64,000 nt of DNA from Aquabacterium sp. (GCF_016195855.1 NZ_JACPYU010000023.1:62001-126000); one strand, 5' to 3'. Counted from the first letter of the stretch, positions 39,540 through 47,901 are shown. Translations and numbers: made by a program. The notes: a model not told the origin generated them from the sequence alone.

Positions 39540-42295
39540 GATGCGTCCGTCCTTGCCTTGTCGGTGTGCCGCACGGGGCGCCAGCGTCTGAGGTCGTCAA
39601 GCAGCGCTTGCAGCGTGCCCCCACCTTTGTTCAGGATGGCTTGCGCCGATTTCGCCAGCAGGGCGAACTCCTCATCGGACAGGATCATGCTGGTCCAGAT
39701 GAAGACGGGCGTGTGGCGCCAGCGTGGCATGCGGCGCAGCGCATCCAGCGTGGCGAAGCCATCGAACTCGGGCATCATCAGGTCCAGGATGATGGCGTCT
39801 GGCTGGTGCTGGTCCAGTGTTTGCATGGCCTGGCGCGCGTCATCCATGCAGATGGACTCCAGGCCAAGGTGCTGCAAGGTCGCCTGCATCAACGCCAGTG
39901 CAGTGGGGTCGTCGTCGATCACCATGACGCGCCCGCCTGCTTGCTGCCCCAGCCCGATCTGCTTCAAGGCCACGCCAACCTGCAGCGTCTCGATGGGCTT
40001 GAACAGCACGTCTGCGATCTGAAAGTTCGCTGTACCGTGGGGTGGGCTGGGCATGGTCATGGCCACCACAGGCGTGCTCTGGCTGAGGCCCTGGCGCCGG
40101 ATCTGCCCCAGTACATTCAGCCCGTCATGGCCGGGCAGGCGAAGGGCCAGGGTGATCGCGTCATACGGGCGTTGCTGCACGCAGGCCAGGGCCTGTTCAC
40201 CCGTGGTGGCGGCGTCCACCAGAAAACCGGCGTCGCGCAAGGCATTGCGGATGTGCGCCTGCTCCTGGCTTGCATCATGGATGAGCAGCACACTGTGGTT
40301 GTCATGCGCATCCTGCCTTGTCACCTGGACGCGGGGCAGGATCAGGTGGAACACGCTGCCCTGCCCGGGCGTGCTGCGCACACCGACATGGCCGCCTTGC
40401 GCCGTGACGAGGCGGCGAGTCAGCGCCAGGCCCAGCCCCGTGCCGGCGTGCTTCTTGGTGTAGACGCTTTCCAGCTGCTGGAACTCGGTGAACAGCCTGG
40501 GCAGATCCTCGGCTGCGATGCCGATGCCGGTGTCCTCGACTTCAATGCGGACATGATCGGGCCCTTGGGGCAACGCGCGGATCGTGACCAGGCCGCCGCC
40601 AGGGGTGAACTTGATCGCATTGGAGAGGTAGTTGTAGAGCACCTGCCTGAGTCGCGCCGGGTCCAATACCAGATTGGCGACCTCGGGGTCGAGTTCCGTG
40701 TGGATGCGCACCTGCTGTTTGCTGGCCGATGCCTCCAGGATGTCGCATACCTCCCTGATCAAGGTGGGCAGGTGCAGCGCTTCGGGATGAAACTCGAACT
40801 TGCCCGCCTCGACCTTGGACAGGTCCAGCACGTCGTTGATCAACTGCAGCAGGTGTCGCCCGCTGGTGCTGATGTGGCCCAGGAAGGCGGCGTACTTGGG
40901 CGAGCCAACCGGCACGGCGCCGGTTTGCAGCAGGTCGGCAAAGCCGATGACGGCGTTGAGCGGCGTGCGCAACTCGTGCGACATGTTGGCCAGGAACTCG
41001 CTCTTGAGCCGGCTGGCCTCCTGGATCTGCCGGTTCTCGGCTGCCAGTTGTTCGCCCTGGGCGCGCAAGGCCTCAGCCTGCTTTTGTTCGGTGATGTCGC
41101 GGGCGATCTTGGAGGCGCCGATGACATGGCCTTGGGCGTCGCGGATGGGTGAGATGGTCACCGAGACCTCGACCAGGCTGCCGTCCTTGCGTCGGCGCAC
41201 GGTGTCAAAGGCAGGGATGCCTTGCCCCATCGAGATGCGGAAAAGGATGCGCATTTCCTCCAGTGCCCGGTCAGGTGGCAGCAGCATCTGAATCGGCTGG
41301 CCGATGGCTTCGGCCGCCGTGTAGCCGAAGATGGCCTGCGCTGCCTTGTTCCAGCTGGTGATGCGGCCGTCCAAGGTCTTGCTGATGATGGCGTCGTGCG
41401 AGGACTCGACGATGGCTGCCAGGCGGTTGCTTTCGGCATGGGCCTCGTACAGTTTTGTCATGTCTCTGAACACCACGGCCATGCCTCGCTCGGTCCCTTG
41501 TGGTGAACGGATGAGGGAAGCCTGGCATTCAATCGGTATCTTCTGGCCGGTGCGCGAGATCAGATTGAGGTGGTGAACCTGTTCGATGCTGCCGCCTTGT
41601 GAGATCAGAACATCAACGGGGTTGCTGTCCGTGTAACCCGCCGGGCGCTCCTGCGGGACGAACACTTCCCAGTAAGAACGGCCTTGTGCCTCGGTCTGCG
41701 TCCAGCCCGTCGCCGCTTCGGCCGTCTTGTTCACGCGGGTGACGCGCCCTTGGCGATCGGTTGCGATGAAGCCCGCATCAATGCTGGCCAATGTGATGAA
41801 CAGCGCCTCCTGAGTGTCTGCCAGGTTGTTTTCGGCGGCTCGCCGCTGTGCCGCCTCGGCTTCAAGCGAGGCGATGACCGCGGTCAGTTGCGACACCGAG
41901 GGAATGGTCAGCGCCTTGGGAATGAGCTTCCACAAGAGGATGGCCGTGCCCACCGAGATCACCGCCGTCACGATCTTGCCGATAGCCTGCAGGCCATAGT
42001 CAGGTTGCCAGATGGTCCACACGTCCATCACATGGGTCAAACCGCACGCAAAGATGAATGCACCAAACAAGGTCACCATGCCATGGAGCGAGGTGTCGCG
42101 CCGCTTCAGGGCAAAACGCCACAAGGCCAAGGGGATGGAGAAGTAAGCCAACGCGATCAGGGCATCTGACACCACCATCGCCCACAGCAGGCCAGGCTGC
42201 CAGGTGAAACAGTAGCCGTGCGGCAGGTAGCCATGTCGGCCCAGCAAAGATGCGATTTCGTCCAAGGGTGGCCCCTCAATGGTGGCGTGATTCAC
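39536..42295 (-). CDS. Hybrid histidine kinase with ETR1-like ethylene-binding domain
   Basis: Encodes 919 residues. Residues 25-126 hold three membrane helices that match plant ETR1: SDALIALAYFSIPLAL (Asp44, Tyr51) and FGAFIFACGLTH (Cys84, His88) correspond to ETR1 Asp25, Tyr32, Cys65 and His69 with one constant offset of 19. Cys and His are the copper ligands for ethylene. Then two PAS domains (about 160-280 and 288-402), HisKA with His440, HATPase to about 665, a degenerate receiver (phospho-site Leu in YDAITLALRLP), and an intact receiver with Asp838. It is coupled to the CheY-like gene. ETR1 residues are from memory. Confidence 0.93.
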   Translation of the reverse strand: MNHATIEGPPLDEIASLLGRHGYLPHGYCFTWQPGLLWAMVVSDALIALAYFSIPLALWRFALKRRDTSLHGMVTLFGAFIFACGLTHVMDVWTIWQPDYGLQAIGKIVTAVISVGTAILLWKLIPKALTIPSVSQLTAVIASLEAEAAQRRAAENNLADTQEALFITLASIDAGFIATDRQGRVTRVNKTAEAATGWTQTEAQGRSYWEVFVPQERPAGYTDSNPVDVLISQGGSIEQVHHLNLISRTGQKIPIECQASLIRSPQGTERGMAVVFRDMTKLYEAHAESNRLAAIVESSHDAIISKTLDGRITSWNKAAQAIFGYTAAEAIGQPIQMLLPPDRALEEMRILFRISMGQGIPAFDTVRRRKDGSLVEVSVTISPIRDAQGHVIGASKIARDITEQKQAEALRAQGEQLAAENRQIQEASRLKSEFLANMSHELRTPLNAVIGFADLLQTGAVPVGSPKYAAFLGHISTSGRHLLQLINDVLDLSKVEAGKFEFHPEALHLPTLIREVCDILEASASKQQVRIHTELDPEVANLVLDPARLRQVLYNYLSNAIKFTPGGGLVTIRALPQGPDHVRIEVEDTGIGIAAEDLPRLFTEFQQLESVYTKKHAGTGLGLALTRRLVTAQGGHVGVRSTPGQGSVFHLILPRVQVTRQDAHDNHSVLLIHDASQEQAHIRNALRDAGFLVDAATTGEQALACVQQRPYDAITLALRLPGHDGLNVLGQIRRQGLSQSTPVVAMTMPSPPHGTANFQIADVLFKPIETLQVGVALKQIGLGQQAGGRVMVIDDDPTALALMQATLQHLGLESICMDDARQAMQTLDQHQPDAIILDLMMPEFDGFATLDALRRMPRWRHTPVFIWTSMILSDEEFALLAKSAQAILNKGGGTLQALLDDLRRWRPVRHTDKARTDAS

Positions 42296-42510
42296 AACCA
42301 GGTGCCAGGCCGGTGCGCAGCGGTTGCATGTGGCCTGTCATCTTGCTTGTAATCGATTGGATCGCGAAGCAGAGACATTGGCCTTGAGAGGGTTGAGTTG
42401 GGCTTGTCCGGATTTGCCGTTCGGCGGATGTAGTTGACCGCTTGTCCAGGGGTGTTTTCAAGTGTGAAGGATTTGCTTACACGAGGTAACTGGTTGACTT
42501 AACCTGCGGC
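42296..42510. other. Divergent intergenic region upstream of the riboswitch
   Basis: No gene is visible in these 215 bp. It must contain the promoters for the leftward hybrid kinase and the rightward riboswitch transcript. I see no convincing sigma-70 pair; TTGACC at 42434 lacks a good -10. The sequence is visibly less GC-rich than neighbouring genes. Confidence 0.5.
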
Positions 42511-42603
42511 TGCACAGTTGGCAAACCCGCTGAAAAGCGGGGACGCAAAGCCTCCGGTCTTCCTGCATGGACGCATGCAAAAGATAGCGGGGTTGCCTCG
42601 GTG
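42511..42603 (+). ncRNA. Cyclic-di-GMP-I (GEMM) riboswitch aptamer
   Basis: The core GGCAAACC, a CCCGCT-GAAA-AGCGGG P2 stem with GNRA loop, GGACGCAAAGCCTCCGG, a P3 hairpin (TGCATG-GACG-CATGCA) and the closing AAGATAGCGGGGTTGCC are the full GEMM-I consensus. Aligned with Vibrio Vc2, the base at Vc2 G20 (42520) is G and that at A47 (42547) is A. This favours c-di-GMP over cGAMP, whose aptamers carry A20. It sits about 100 nt upstream of the secreted-protein gene on the same strand. Confidence 0.93.
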
Positions 42604-42699
42604 GAATGGGCCCGTTCCACAGAGACCGTCCCATTGGTTTGGCGCTTGCAATTCTCTACCAACCCCCGAAGCCCGTCGTGGCTTCAACCTGTTGAAGGA
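42589..42699 (+). promoter_or_regulatory. Candidate riboswitch expression platform
   Basis: Aptamer 3' strand GGGGTTG (42589-42595) can pair either in P1 or with CAACCCC (42660-42666). Downstream, GAAGCC/GGCTTC (42668-42673/42680-42685) and CTTCAA/TTGAAG (42682-42687/42692-42697) are mutually exclusive. The second hides the ribosome-binding site GAAGGA (42694-42699). No terminator with a U-run is seen, so translational control is more likely. By-eye folding only. Confidence 0.55.
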
Positions 42700-42705
42700 T
42701 GCAAG

Positions 42706-43623
42706 ATGAAAGCCCAAGCTTTGATGATCTCCGTGATGCTGGCCTCCCCCGTATTTGCCGCCAATTTCGGCAGCACGGAGCCACCCAGGACCACGCCTGC
42801 GACCACCACGGTCACCTCGCCCAAGCCCGTCAGCACCCCGATCGCCACCGGGCCCCAGGTCACCGGCTTGTTTCGCATCGTCAAGCCCGACGGCGCCACG
42901 GTGATCGCGCAGACACCCATCGGTGTCGGCTCCAGCGTGATCAATGTGATCAACGTGGCCACGGCCGACGCCTTCCTCACCAGTGGCGGCAAGTGTGCCT
43001 TCAACGTCAAGTACGACGAGGTGTCTGGTGTGGCCGCAAGCAACACCACCAATCGCCTGTTCAGCAACGACACCCTGATCGCGCAGAACACCAGGATCGA
43101 CCTGGCCGCCAACCTGCTCAAGACGATCTGGACTCAGCCCTATCTGGTGCCCGGCCAGAACAATGTGAAGATCGTGATCAACGCGGATTCGGCCACCCCC
43201 AGTGTGGGCTGGGTGCGGGTGAACGTCAGCGGGACTTGCGGCGCCACACCAAGCGCGCCACCCAAGACAGAACCGCCCAAGACGGAGCCTCCGAAGACCA
43301 CCCCACCCAAGGCCGAGCCCCCCAAGACCACGCCGCCGGCTCCTGCACCCGTGCCCAGGTTCACCCCAGGCTCTGCCGAGTGGAAAAACCTGACCAACGC
43401 CTTTGGCTACAGCAACTACGGCGTGACGCAACTCAAGGGCAAGAACTTCGCGCGTTACAGCGAACTGGTCAAGCTCAATGCGGACGTGACCGTGGTGTTC
43501 AACGCCAAGGTGGTCGACCAGCCAACGTACAACGCACTGATGACGCGCTGGAACAGCTTCGTGATGGACCCCGCCTTCCAGGCTGCGATGAAGGCCATCG
43601 TGCCGTCGACTGACAGGAAGTAA
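42706..43623 (+). CDS. Riboswitch-controlled secreted protein with Pro-rich linker
   Basis: Encodes 305 residues. ATG 42706 is 6 nt after GAAGGA. A short signal peptide ends near VFAA. A beta-sandwich-like domain about 45-180 (with Cys in GKCAFN and SGTCG) is followed by a PPKTE repeat linker and a C-terminal helical domain of about 80 residues (AEWKNLTNAFGYSNYGVT, RYSELVKLNADVTVVF). No family is recognised. Two domains on a stiff linker suit a surface or secreted adhesive or secretin-associated role. It is 85 bp upstream of a secretin gene and probably shares its transcript. Confidence 0.8.
   Translation: MKAQALMISVMLASPVFAANFGSTEPPRTTPATTTVTSPKPVSTPIATGPQVTGLFRIVKPDGATVIAQTPIGVGSSVINVINVATADAFLTSGGKCAFNVKYDEVSGVAASNTTNRLFSNDTLIAQNTRIDLAANLLKTIWTQPYLVPGQNNVKIVINADSATPSVGWVRVNVSGTCGATPSAPPKTEPPKTEPPKTTPPKAEPPKTTPPAPAPVPRFTPGSAEWKNLTNAFGYSNYGVTQLKGKNFARYSELVKLNADVTVVFNAKVVDQPTYNALMTRWNSFVMDPAFQAAMKAIVPSTDRK
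43258..43332 (+). repeat. Five 15-bp imperfect repeats encoding PPK(T/A)(E/T)
   Basis: Five consecutive pentapeptides PPKTE, PPKTE, PPKTT, PPKAE and PPKTT form an extended linker between the two domains of the secreted protein. Confidence 0.88.
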
Positions 43624-43708
43624 GTGTCGATCGGGGCTGACCGGCATGATGCCCGATCAGCCCCCGCACGAAGCGCTTGTGCCTTGAACGCCCAGCGGAG
43701 GTTTCTCC

Positions 43709-44998
43709 ATGCCCTCATCGCCCTTGACGATGTCTTGCACCGCACGCGGTATCGCGCTGTGGCCTCTCTTGTGGCTCATTGTGAGCGGGCAGGCGGTGCA
43801 AGCCGCCAAGTCTGTGCAGCCCCCGCCGGACCTGACTCAGATGCTGCAACCCATGCCGCTGAGCCAGCCTGATGCGCAGTCGCCAGCCAGTGCGGCGCCG
43901 CAGCGCACGCCTCGCCCGCTGAGCAACGAATCACTGGAGGCCTACAGCGCACCCGGCGCGCAGGCACTGGGCAGCACGCCGCAGGGCACGCTGGTAAGGG
44001 CTTATGCCATCAACCACATGCGTGCCAGCGAGATGCTGGCGCTGCTGTCAGATCCGGCCATGCCCCTGTTGCCGCGTGATCAGGCCGCCGTGGTCGTGGA
44101 GCCGCGCAGCAACCTGCTGCTGGTGCGGGCCTCGCAGGTCGAGCACCAGCTCATCGAGAACCTGATCAAGCGTGTGGATGTGCCCTCCAAGCAGGTGCTG
44201 ATCGAGGTCAAGATCGTCAGTGCCGACGAATACTTCGGCAAGAGCCTGGGCGCGCGGTTTGGGGTGACCAGCTCGCGCATGCTCAACGCCGCCTCACCCA
44301 AACAGACGGGCGTGCAACTTGGTGGTACGGTGGGCGACCTCAATCAGATCGCCACCAATGGCGTTTCCGGCTTTCCCAATGCCGTTTCGTTGCCTGCAAG
44401 CAACTCTTTGACGCAGGCTGCGGTGAGCAGTTTCGCGCTTGGCTTTTACAAGCTGCCGGCCGGCATCAACATCGGCCTGGAGATCTCGGCACTGGAAGAG
44501 GCAGGCCACACCAAGATCCTGTCCAACCCCAAGCTGGTGCTCAGCAACCAGAAGCCCGGCTTGATCTCATCGGGCCAGCGCATTCCCTATTCGCGGCCCT
44601 CCATCGTGCAGGGCGTGAACACCACGGAGTTTGTGGACGTGAAGGTCTCCGTTGCCGTGACGGCCCTGGTTGCCCCAGACGGCAGCATCTCCATGGACCT
44701 CACGCTGACCGACGACAGCGTGGGCTCGACCTCCACCGTGGGCCCCACGATCAACACCAACCAGGCCACCTCGAACGTGACCTTGCAGAGCGGGGAAACC
44801 CTGTTGCTGGGCGGCTTCCAGAGCAGCAGCCAGGTCGAGGAGAAGAACCAGACGCCCCTGTTGGGTGACCTGCCGGTGGTAGGCCACCTGTTCAAAAACA
44901 GGAGCCAGAACACCGTCAAACGTGAACTTCTGTTCATCATCACACCCACGATCATTGAGACAGAACACTTCACAAGCCCCATGAATACTGCACAATAG
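43709..44998 (+). CDS. Short secretin (GspD/PilQ superfamily)
   Basis: Encodes 429 residues. GGAGG precedes ATG 43709, and a signal peptide ends near VQAA. One N-domain (VRAYAINHMRASEMLALL, VEPRSNLLLVRAS) is followed by the secretin core with VLIEVKIVSADEYFGKSLGA, LEISALEEAGHTKILSNPKL and the signature GETLLLGGFQSS, ending PLLGDLPVVGHLFK and ELLFIITPTII. It is short for GspD or PilQ (one N-domain, no N1-N3 array), nearer to HofQ-type orphan secretins. No other type II or pilus gene is adjacent. It follows the riboswitch-led secreted-protein gene. Confidence 0.92.
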   Translation: MPSSPLTMSCTARGIALWPLLWLIVSGQAVQAAKSVQPPPDLTQMLQPMPLSQPDAQSPASAAPQRTPRPLSNESLEAYSAPGAQALGSTPQGTLVRAYAINHMRASEMLALLSDPAMPLLPRDQAAVVVEPRSNLLLVRASQVEHQLIENLIKRVDVPSKQVLIEVKIVSADEYFGKSLGARFGVTSSRMLNAASPKQTGVQLGGTVGDLNQIATNGVSGFPNAVSLPASNSLTQAAVSSFALGFYKLPAGINIGLEISALEEAGHTKILSNPKLVLSNQKPGLISSGQRIPYSRPSIVQGVNTTEFVDVKVSVAVTALVAPDGSISMDLTLTDDSVGSTSTVGPTINTNQATSNVTLQSGETLLLGGFQSSSQVEEKNQTPLLGDLPVVGHLFKNRSQNTVKRELLFIITPTIIETEHFTSPMNTAQ

Positions 44999-45037
44999 CT
45001 TGCCCGACGATTGCGGGTGCAACTCGAACTTCGACCT

Positions 45038-45412
45038 ATGAACAAGACCGATCTGATCCAGCACCTGGCTGACAAGCACACCCTGACCAAGGCTGAAGCC
45101 GGCCGCATCCTTGACACCCTGCTCGACGTGGTCGTGGCCAGTGTCAAGAAGGGCGACGCCGTTGTGATTCCTGGTTTCGGTTCTTTCAAGCAACACGCAC
45201 GCGCTGCCCGTAACGGCGTGAACCCCAGCACCGGCGCCAAGATCAAGATTGCCGCCGCCAAGCTGCCCAAGTTCACGCCTGGTGCGACCTTCAAGGCTGC
45301 TGTGGACCCCAAGGCTGCTGCCCGCAAGGCTGCTGCCAAGCCGGCCGCCAAGCCTGCCGCGAAGAAGGCTGCCAAGCCTGCTGCCAAGAAGGCCGCTGCC
45401 AAGAAGAAGTAA
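45038..45412 (+). CDS. HU-family DNA-binding protein with Lys/Ala-rich tail
   Basis: Encodes 124 residues. The HU core is residues 1-90 (MNKTDLIQHLADKHTLTKAE, GFGSFKQHARAARNGVNPST). A 35-residue KAAAKPAAKK-type tail, like eukaryotic H1 and typical of Burkholderiales HU paralogues, extends it. It bends and compacts nucleoid DNA. Starts upstream of 45038 lack family support. A strong terminator follows. Confidence 0.94.
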   Translation: MNKTDLIQHLADKHTLTKAEAGRILDTLLDVVVASVKKGDAVVIPGFGSFKQHARAARNGVNPSTGAKIKIAAAKLPKFTPGATFKAAVDPKAAARKAAAKPAAKPAAKKAAKPAAKKAAAKKK

Positions 45413-45484
45413 GCTGGCGCGAGCCAAACCCTGATCGTCTGCATGCACAGGCTCCTTGCGAGCCGTGCTGTGGTGCTCAGTTCA

Positions 45485-45514
45485 ACAGGGCCCTTCAGGG
45501 CCCTGTTTCTATTT
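45485..45514 (+). terminator. Intrinsic terminator after the HU gene
   Basis: ACAGGGCCC and GGGCCCTGT form a perfect 9-bp stem with a TTCA loop, followed by TTCTATTT. It lies at the convergent end of the DUF4345 gene and may partly serve that side too. Confidence 0.88.
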
Positions 45515-45919
45515 GGGCTGAACGCCCTGGCTTGGGCGAACCAGCCACAAGGTCAGGCCGCTGATGACCTCGACGACCATCATCACGCGCAGCACGCCGT
45601 CGGGCCATCCCCACTGCGCCGCCGACATCACACGGCCCACGGCTTGCGAGAAGATCAGGAGCGCCAGGACATCACCCAGCAAGGGCTGACGATCCGCATG
45701 ACGCGCGGCCAGCAGGCCCAGCGCCGTGTGCCCCAGCCACAAGCCCGCGTAGATCGCATGCAGCTCGCTGTAGTCGTTGGTGCTGCGCAGGCCATTGCCC
45801 ACTGCCTGGGCCACCAGGTCCGGCCGTATCAGGGTCTGCACGGCCAGCCCGGCGAAGACCAGGGCGGTTATCGCCAGCATGGCACGCCGCGTGGGCGTGT
45901 GGTGGATCAGGCCGGTCAT
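45509..45919 (-). CDS. DUF4345-type small membrane protein
   Basis: Encodes 136 residues, with four predicted helices. The pattern NDYSELHAIYAGLWLGHTAL matches DUF4345 proteins as I recall. Its ATG overlaps the stop of the sterol-desaturase-like gene by 4 nt (ATGA), so the two are coupled. It may assist the desaturase or act in lipid metabolism; the function is unknown. Confidence 0.78.
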   Translation of the reverse strand: MTGLIHHTPTRRAMLAITALVFAGLAVQTLIRPDLVAQAVGNGLRSTNDYSELHAIYAGLWLGHTALGLLAARHADRQPLLGDVLALLIFSQAVGRVMSAAQWGWPDGVLRVMMVVEVISGLTLWLVRPSQGVQPK

Positions 45920-46806
45920 GCAGCTGCGCTGCGACCAGACAAGGTGCGTGCGCCGGGGTATTGCGCTTCCACCCAGTCCGGGTGCTTCCACAAGATGCGC
46001 AAGTCCTTGTGGCGCCACACATCGCCCCACATGGCGAACCACTCCTCGAGGTTCAAGCGCAGCGGGTTGAGCGTGGTGGGCTGGCGTATGCTGATGCCAT
46101 AGACGATCTGGCCTGCATCCCGCTCATCCACAAAGGTGCCGAACAGGCGATCCCAGACGATCAACACGCCGCCGAAGTTGGTGTCGATCTGGGCCGGGTT
46201 GCGGCCATGGTGCACGCGGTGGTGCGAGGGCGTGTTGAAGATGGCCTCGTACCAGGCCGGCAGGCGCTTGATCACCTCGGTGTGGATGAAGAACTGGTAG
46301 AACAGGTTCAGCTCGATCGCCAGCACCACCGACATCTTGTCAAAGCCGATCAGCGCCAGGGGCAGGCACCACACGAAGACCAGGCCGCTCAGGTCAAACA
46401 GGAAGTTCTGCCGCAGCGCGGTCGAGAAGTTGTAGCGCACCGAGCTGTGGTGCGTGACGTGCGAGCACCAGGCATAACGCAGCTTGTGCATGAGCACGTG
46501 CGCCACAAAGAACATGAAATCGGTGGCGAGAAACAGCAGGCCGTAGCCCACCCACTTGTTGGCCGGCGTGTACTGCAGGCCCAGCTTGACCACGTCGTCA
46601 TAGAACCGCGTGATGAACACGGCCACCACCGCCGCGTCCACCATCTTGTACATGAAGCCCGTGCTGATGTTGGCCAGGGACTCGCGCAGGTTGTAGGCGT
46701 CTGGCTTGCCCTGGCGCCGCAGGTAGGCGGCCTCGGCCAGGATGACGACCAGGAAGGCCGAGCCAGCGATGAGCACGAAGCCCAATGCGTGAAGGATGTC
46801 TTCCAT
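45916..46806 (-). CDS. Fatty acid hydroxylase / sterol desaturase family membrane enzyme
   Basis: Encodes 296 residues. AGGAG precedes the start at 46806. Multiple membrane helices and the diiron His clusters are visible: HVLMH, HVTHHSS and HRVHHG. Members hydroxylate or desaturate sterols, carotenoids, sphingolipids or ether lipids. The substrate here is unknown. A divergent AraC gene is the likely regulator. Confidence 0.92.
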   Translation of the reverse strand: MEDILHALGFVLIAGSAFLVVILAEAAYLRRQGKPDAYNLRESLANISTGFMYKMVDAAVVAVFITRFYDDVVKLGLQYTPANKWVGYGLLFLATDFMFFVAHVLMHKLRYAWCSHVTHHSSVRYNFSTALRQNFLFDLSGLVFVWCLPLALIGFDKMSVVLAIELNLFYQFFIHTEVIKRLPAWYEAIFNTPSHHRVHHGRNPAQIDTNFGGVLIVWDRLFGTFVDERDAGQIVYGISIRQPTTLNPLRLNLEEWFAMWGDVWRHKDLRILWKHPDWVEAQYPGARTLSGRSAAA

Positions 46807-46862
46807 CTGTGCAATCTCCTCGACGTGATGGCATGCAATGTAAAGACGGGGGTGGGTGATCG

Positions 46863-46880
46863 CATCGACAATCGATGTCG
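46863..46880. promoter_or_regulatory. Possible regulator site in the AraC/desaturase divergent region
   Basis: Overlapping inverted repeats CATCGA/TCGATG and CGACA/TGTCG lie in the 96-bp gap between the divergent genes. AraC proteins usually use direct repeats, so the assignment is weak. Confidence 0.35.
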
Positions 46881-46902
46881 GCTTTTTAACGATCCATGAC
46901 AT

Positions 46903-47901
46903 ATGAGCATGCTGGTGCGCGTCACAGGGGCCTGGACGCAATTGCTGACCGATTGGCTGGATGCGCAGCGCTTGCCCGCCCCCATGATCAGGGCGCGACT
47001 GGCCACCTATGCACCTGACGACGTGGTGCCACTTGCCGTGTGGTGCGAGGTGCTGGCGCAGGCCACCGCCCTGCGCCCGGATCTGCCCGCACCTGGCCTG
47101 TCAATCGGCGCGGGCGTGTTGCCCCGCCATGTCGGTGTGCTGGGCTACCTTGTGCTGGCCAGCGACAACCTGGCCGAGGCGGTGGCCGCCTACCAGCGCT
47201 ATGAGCGCCTCTTTTATGGGGTGGACCTGGCCGAGGTGCTGATGCACCGCGATGAGGTCGAGATTCGCTGGCCTTCGGGTGACAGCACCGGCATGCTGGC
47301 CGATGAAACCGCCATCGCCGCCCTGGTGACCTTCTTGCGCAAGCAGATCGACAACCCACCGCCGCCATCGCGCGTGGGCTTTGTGCACCAGGTGCCGCGT
47401 GAGCGCGCCCAGGCCTGCGAGGCCTTCTTTGGCTGCCCGGTGGACTTTGGCAGCACCCACACACGGGTGCGCTTTCCGCTGTCCTACCTGAGCATCCCGA
47501 TGCCCCATCGTGAGCCCGGCCTGCGTGCCCTGCTCGATCGCCAGGCCCAGGCCCTGCTGGATGCCCTGCCTGATCCCAATGCCTTCGACAAGGCCGTGCA
47601 GCAACTGCTGGTGCGCCTGCTGCCCGATGGCGAGGTGTCGGTCGACAAGGTGGCGCAGGCCATGCACCAGTCCACCCGCACGCTGCAGCGCCGCCTGGCC
47701 GACAGCGGCATGACCTGGCAGCAACTGCTGGACCGCACGCGGGAGCAACTGGCCCGCCAGTACCTGGGCGACCGCGCCTTGTCACTGGCTGAAATCGCCC
47801 TGCTGCTGGGCTACAGCGAGCAAAGCGCCTTTACACGGTCTTTCAAACGCTGGACGGGGCAAACACCTTTGGGCTTCCGGACACAAACTGTTCATCTTTA
47901 A
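46903..47901 (+). CDS. AraC-family transcriptional regulator
   Basis: Encodes 332 residues. The N-terminal ligand/dimerisation domain is of the arabinose-binding-like (OruR/FerR) type. The C-terminus carries AraC helices VAQAMHQSTRTLQRRLADSG and IALLLGYSEQSAFTRSFKRW. It is divergent from the desaturase operon, 96 bp away, and is its likely activator. Confidence 0.9.
   Translation: MSMLVRVTGAWTQLLTDWLDAQRLPAPMIRARLATYAPDDVVPLAVWCEVLAQATALRPDLPAPGLSIGAGVLPRHVGVLGYLVLASDNLAEAVAAYQRYERLFYGVDLAEVLMHRDEVEIRWPSGDSTGMLADETAIAALVTFLRKQIDNPPPPSRVGFVHQVPRERAQACEAFFGCPVDFGSTHTRVRFPLSYLSIPMPHREPGLRALLDRQAQALLDALPDPNAFDKAVQQLLVRLLPDGEVSVDKVAQAMHQSTRTLQRRLADSGMTWQQLLDRTREQLARQYLGDRALSLAEIALLLGYSEQSAFTRSFKRWTGQTPLGFRTQTVHL

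Noticed and set aside
42331..42347. Sigma-54 promoter (TGGC ... TTGC) upstream of the riboswitch
   Set aside because: The gap between TGGC and TTGC is 8 nt instead of 7, so the -24/-12 spacing is off by one.
45310..45412. Lys/Ala-rich HU tail as a frameshift artefact
   Set aside because: Such tails are normal in Burkholderiales HU paralogues, and the frame ends properly before a terminator.
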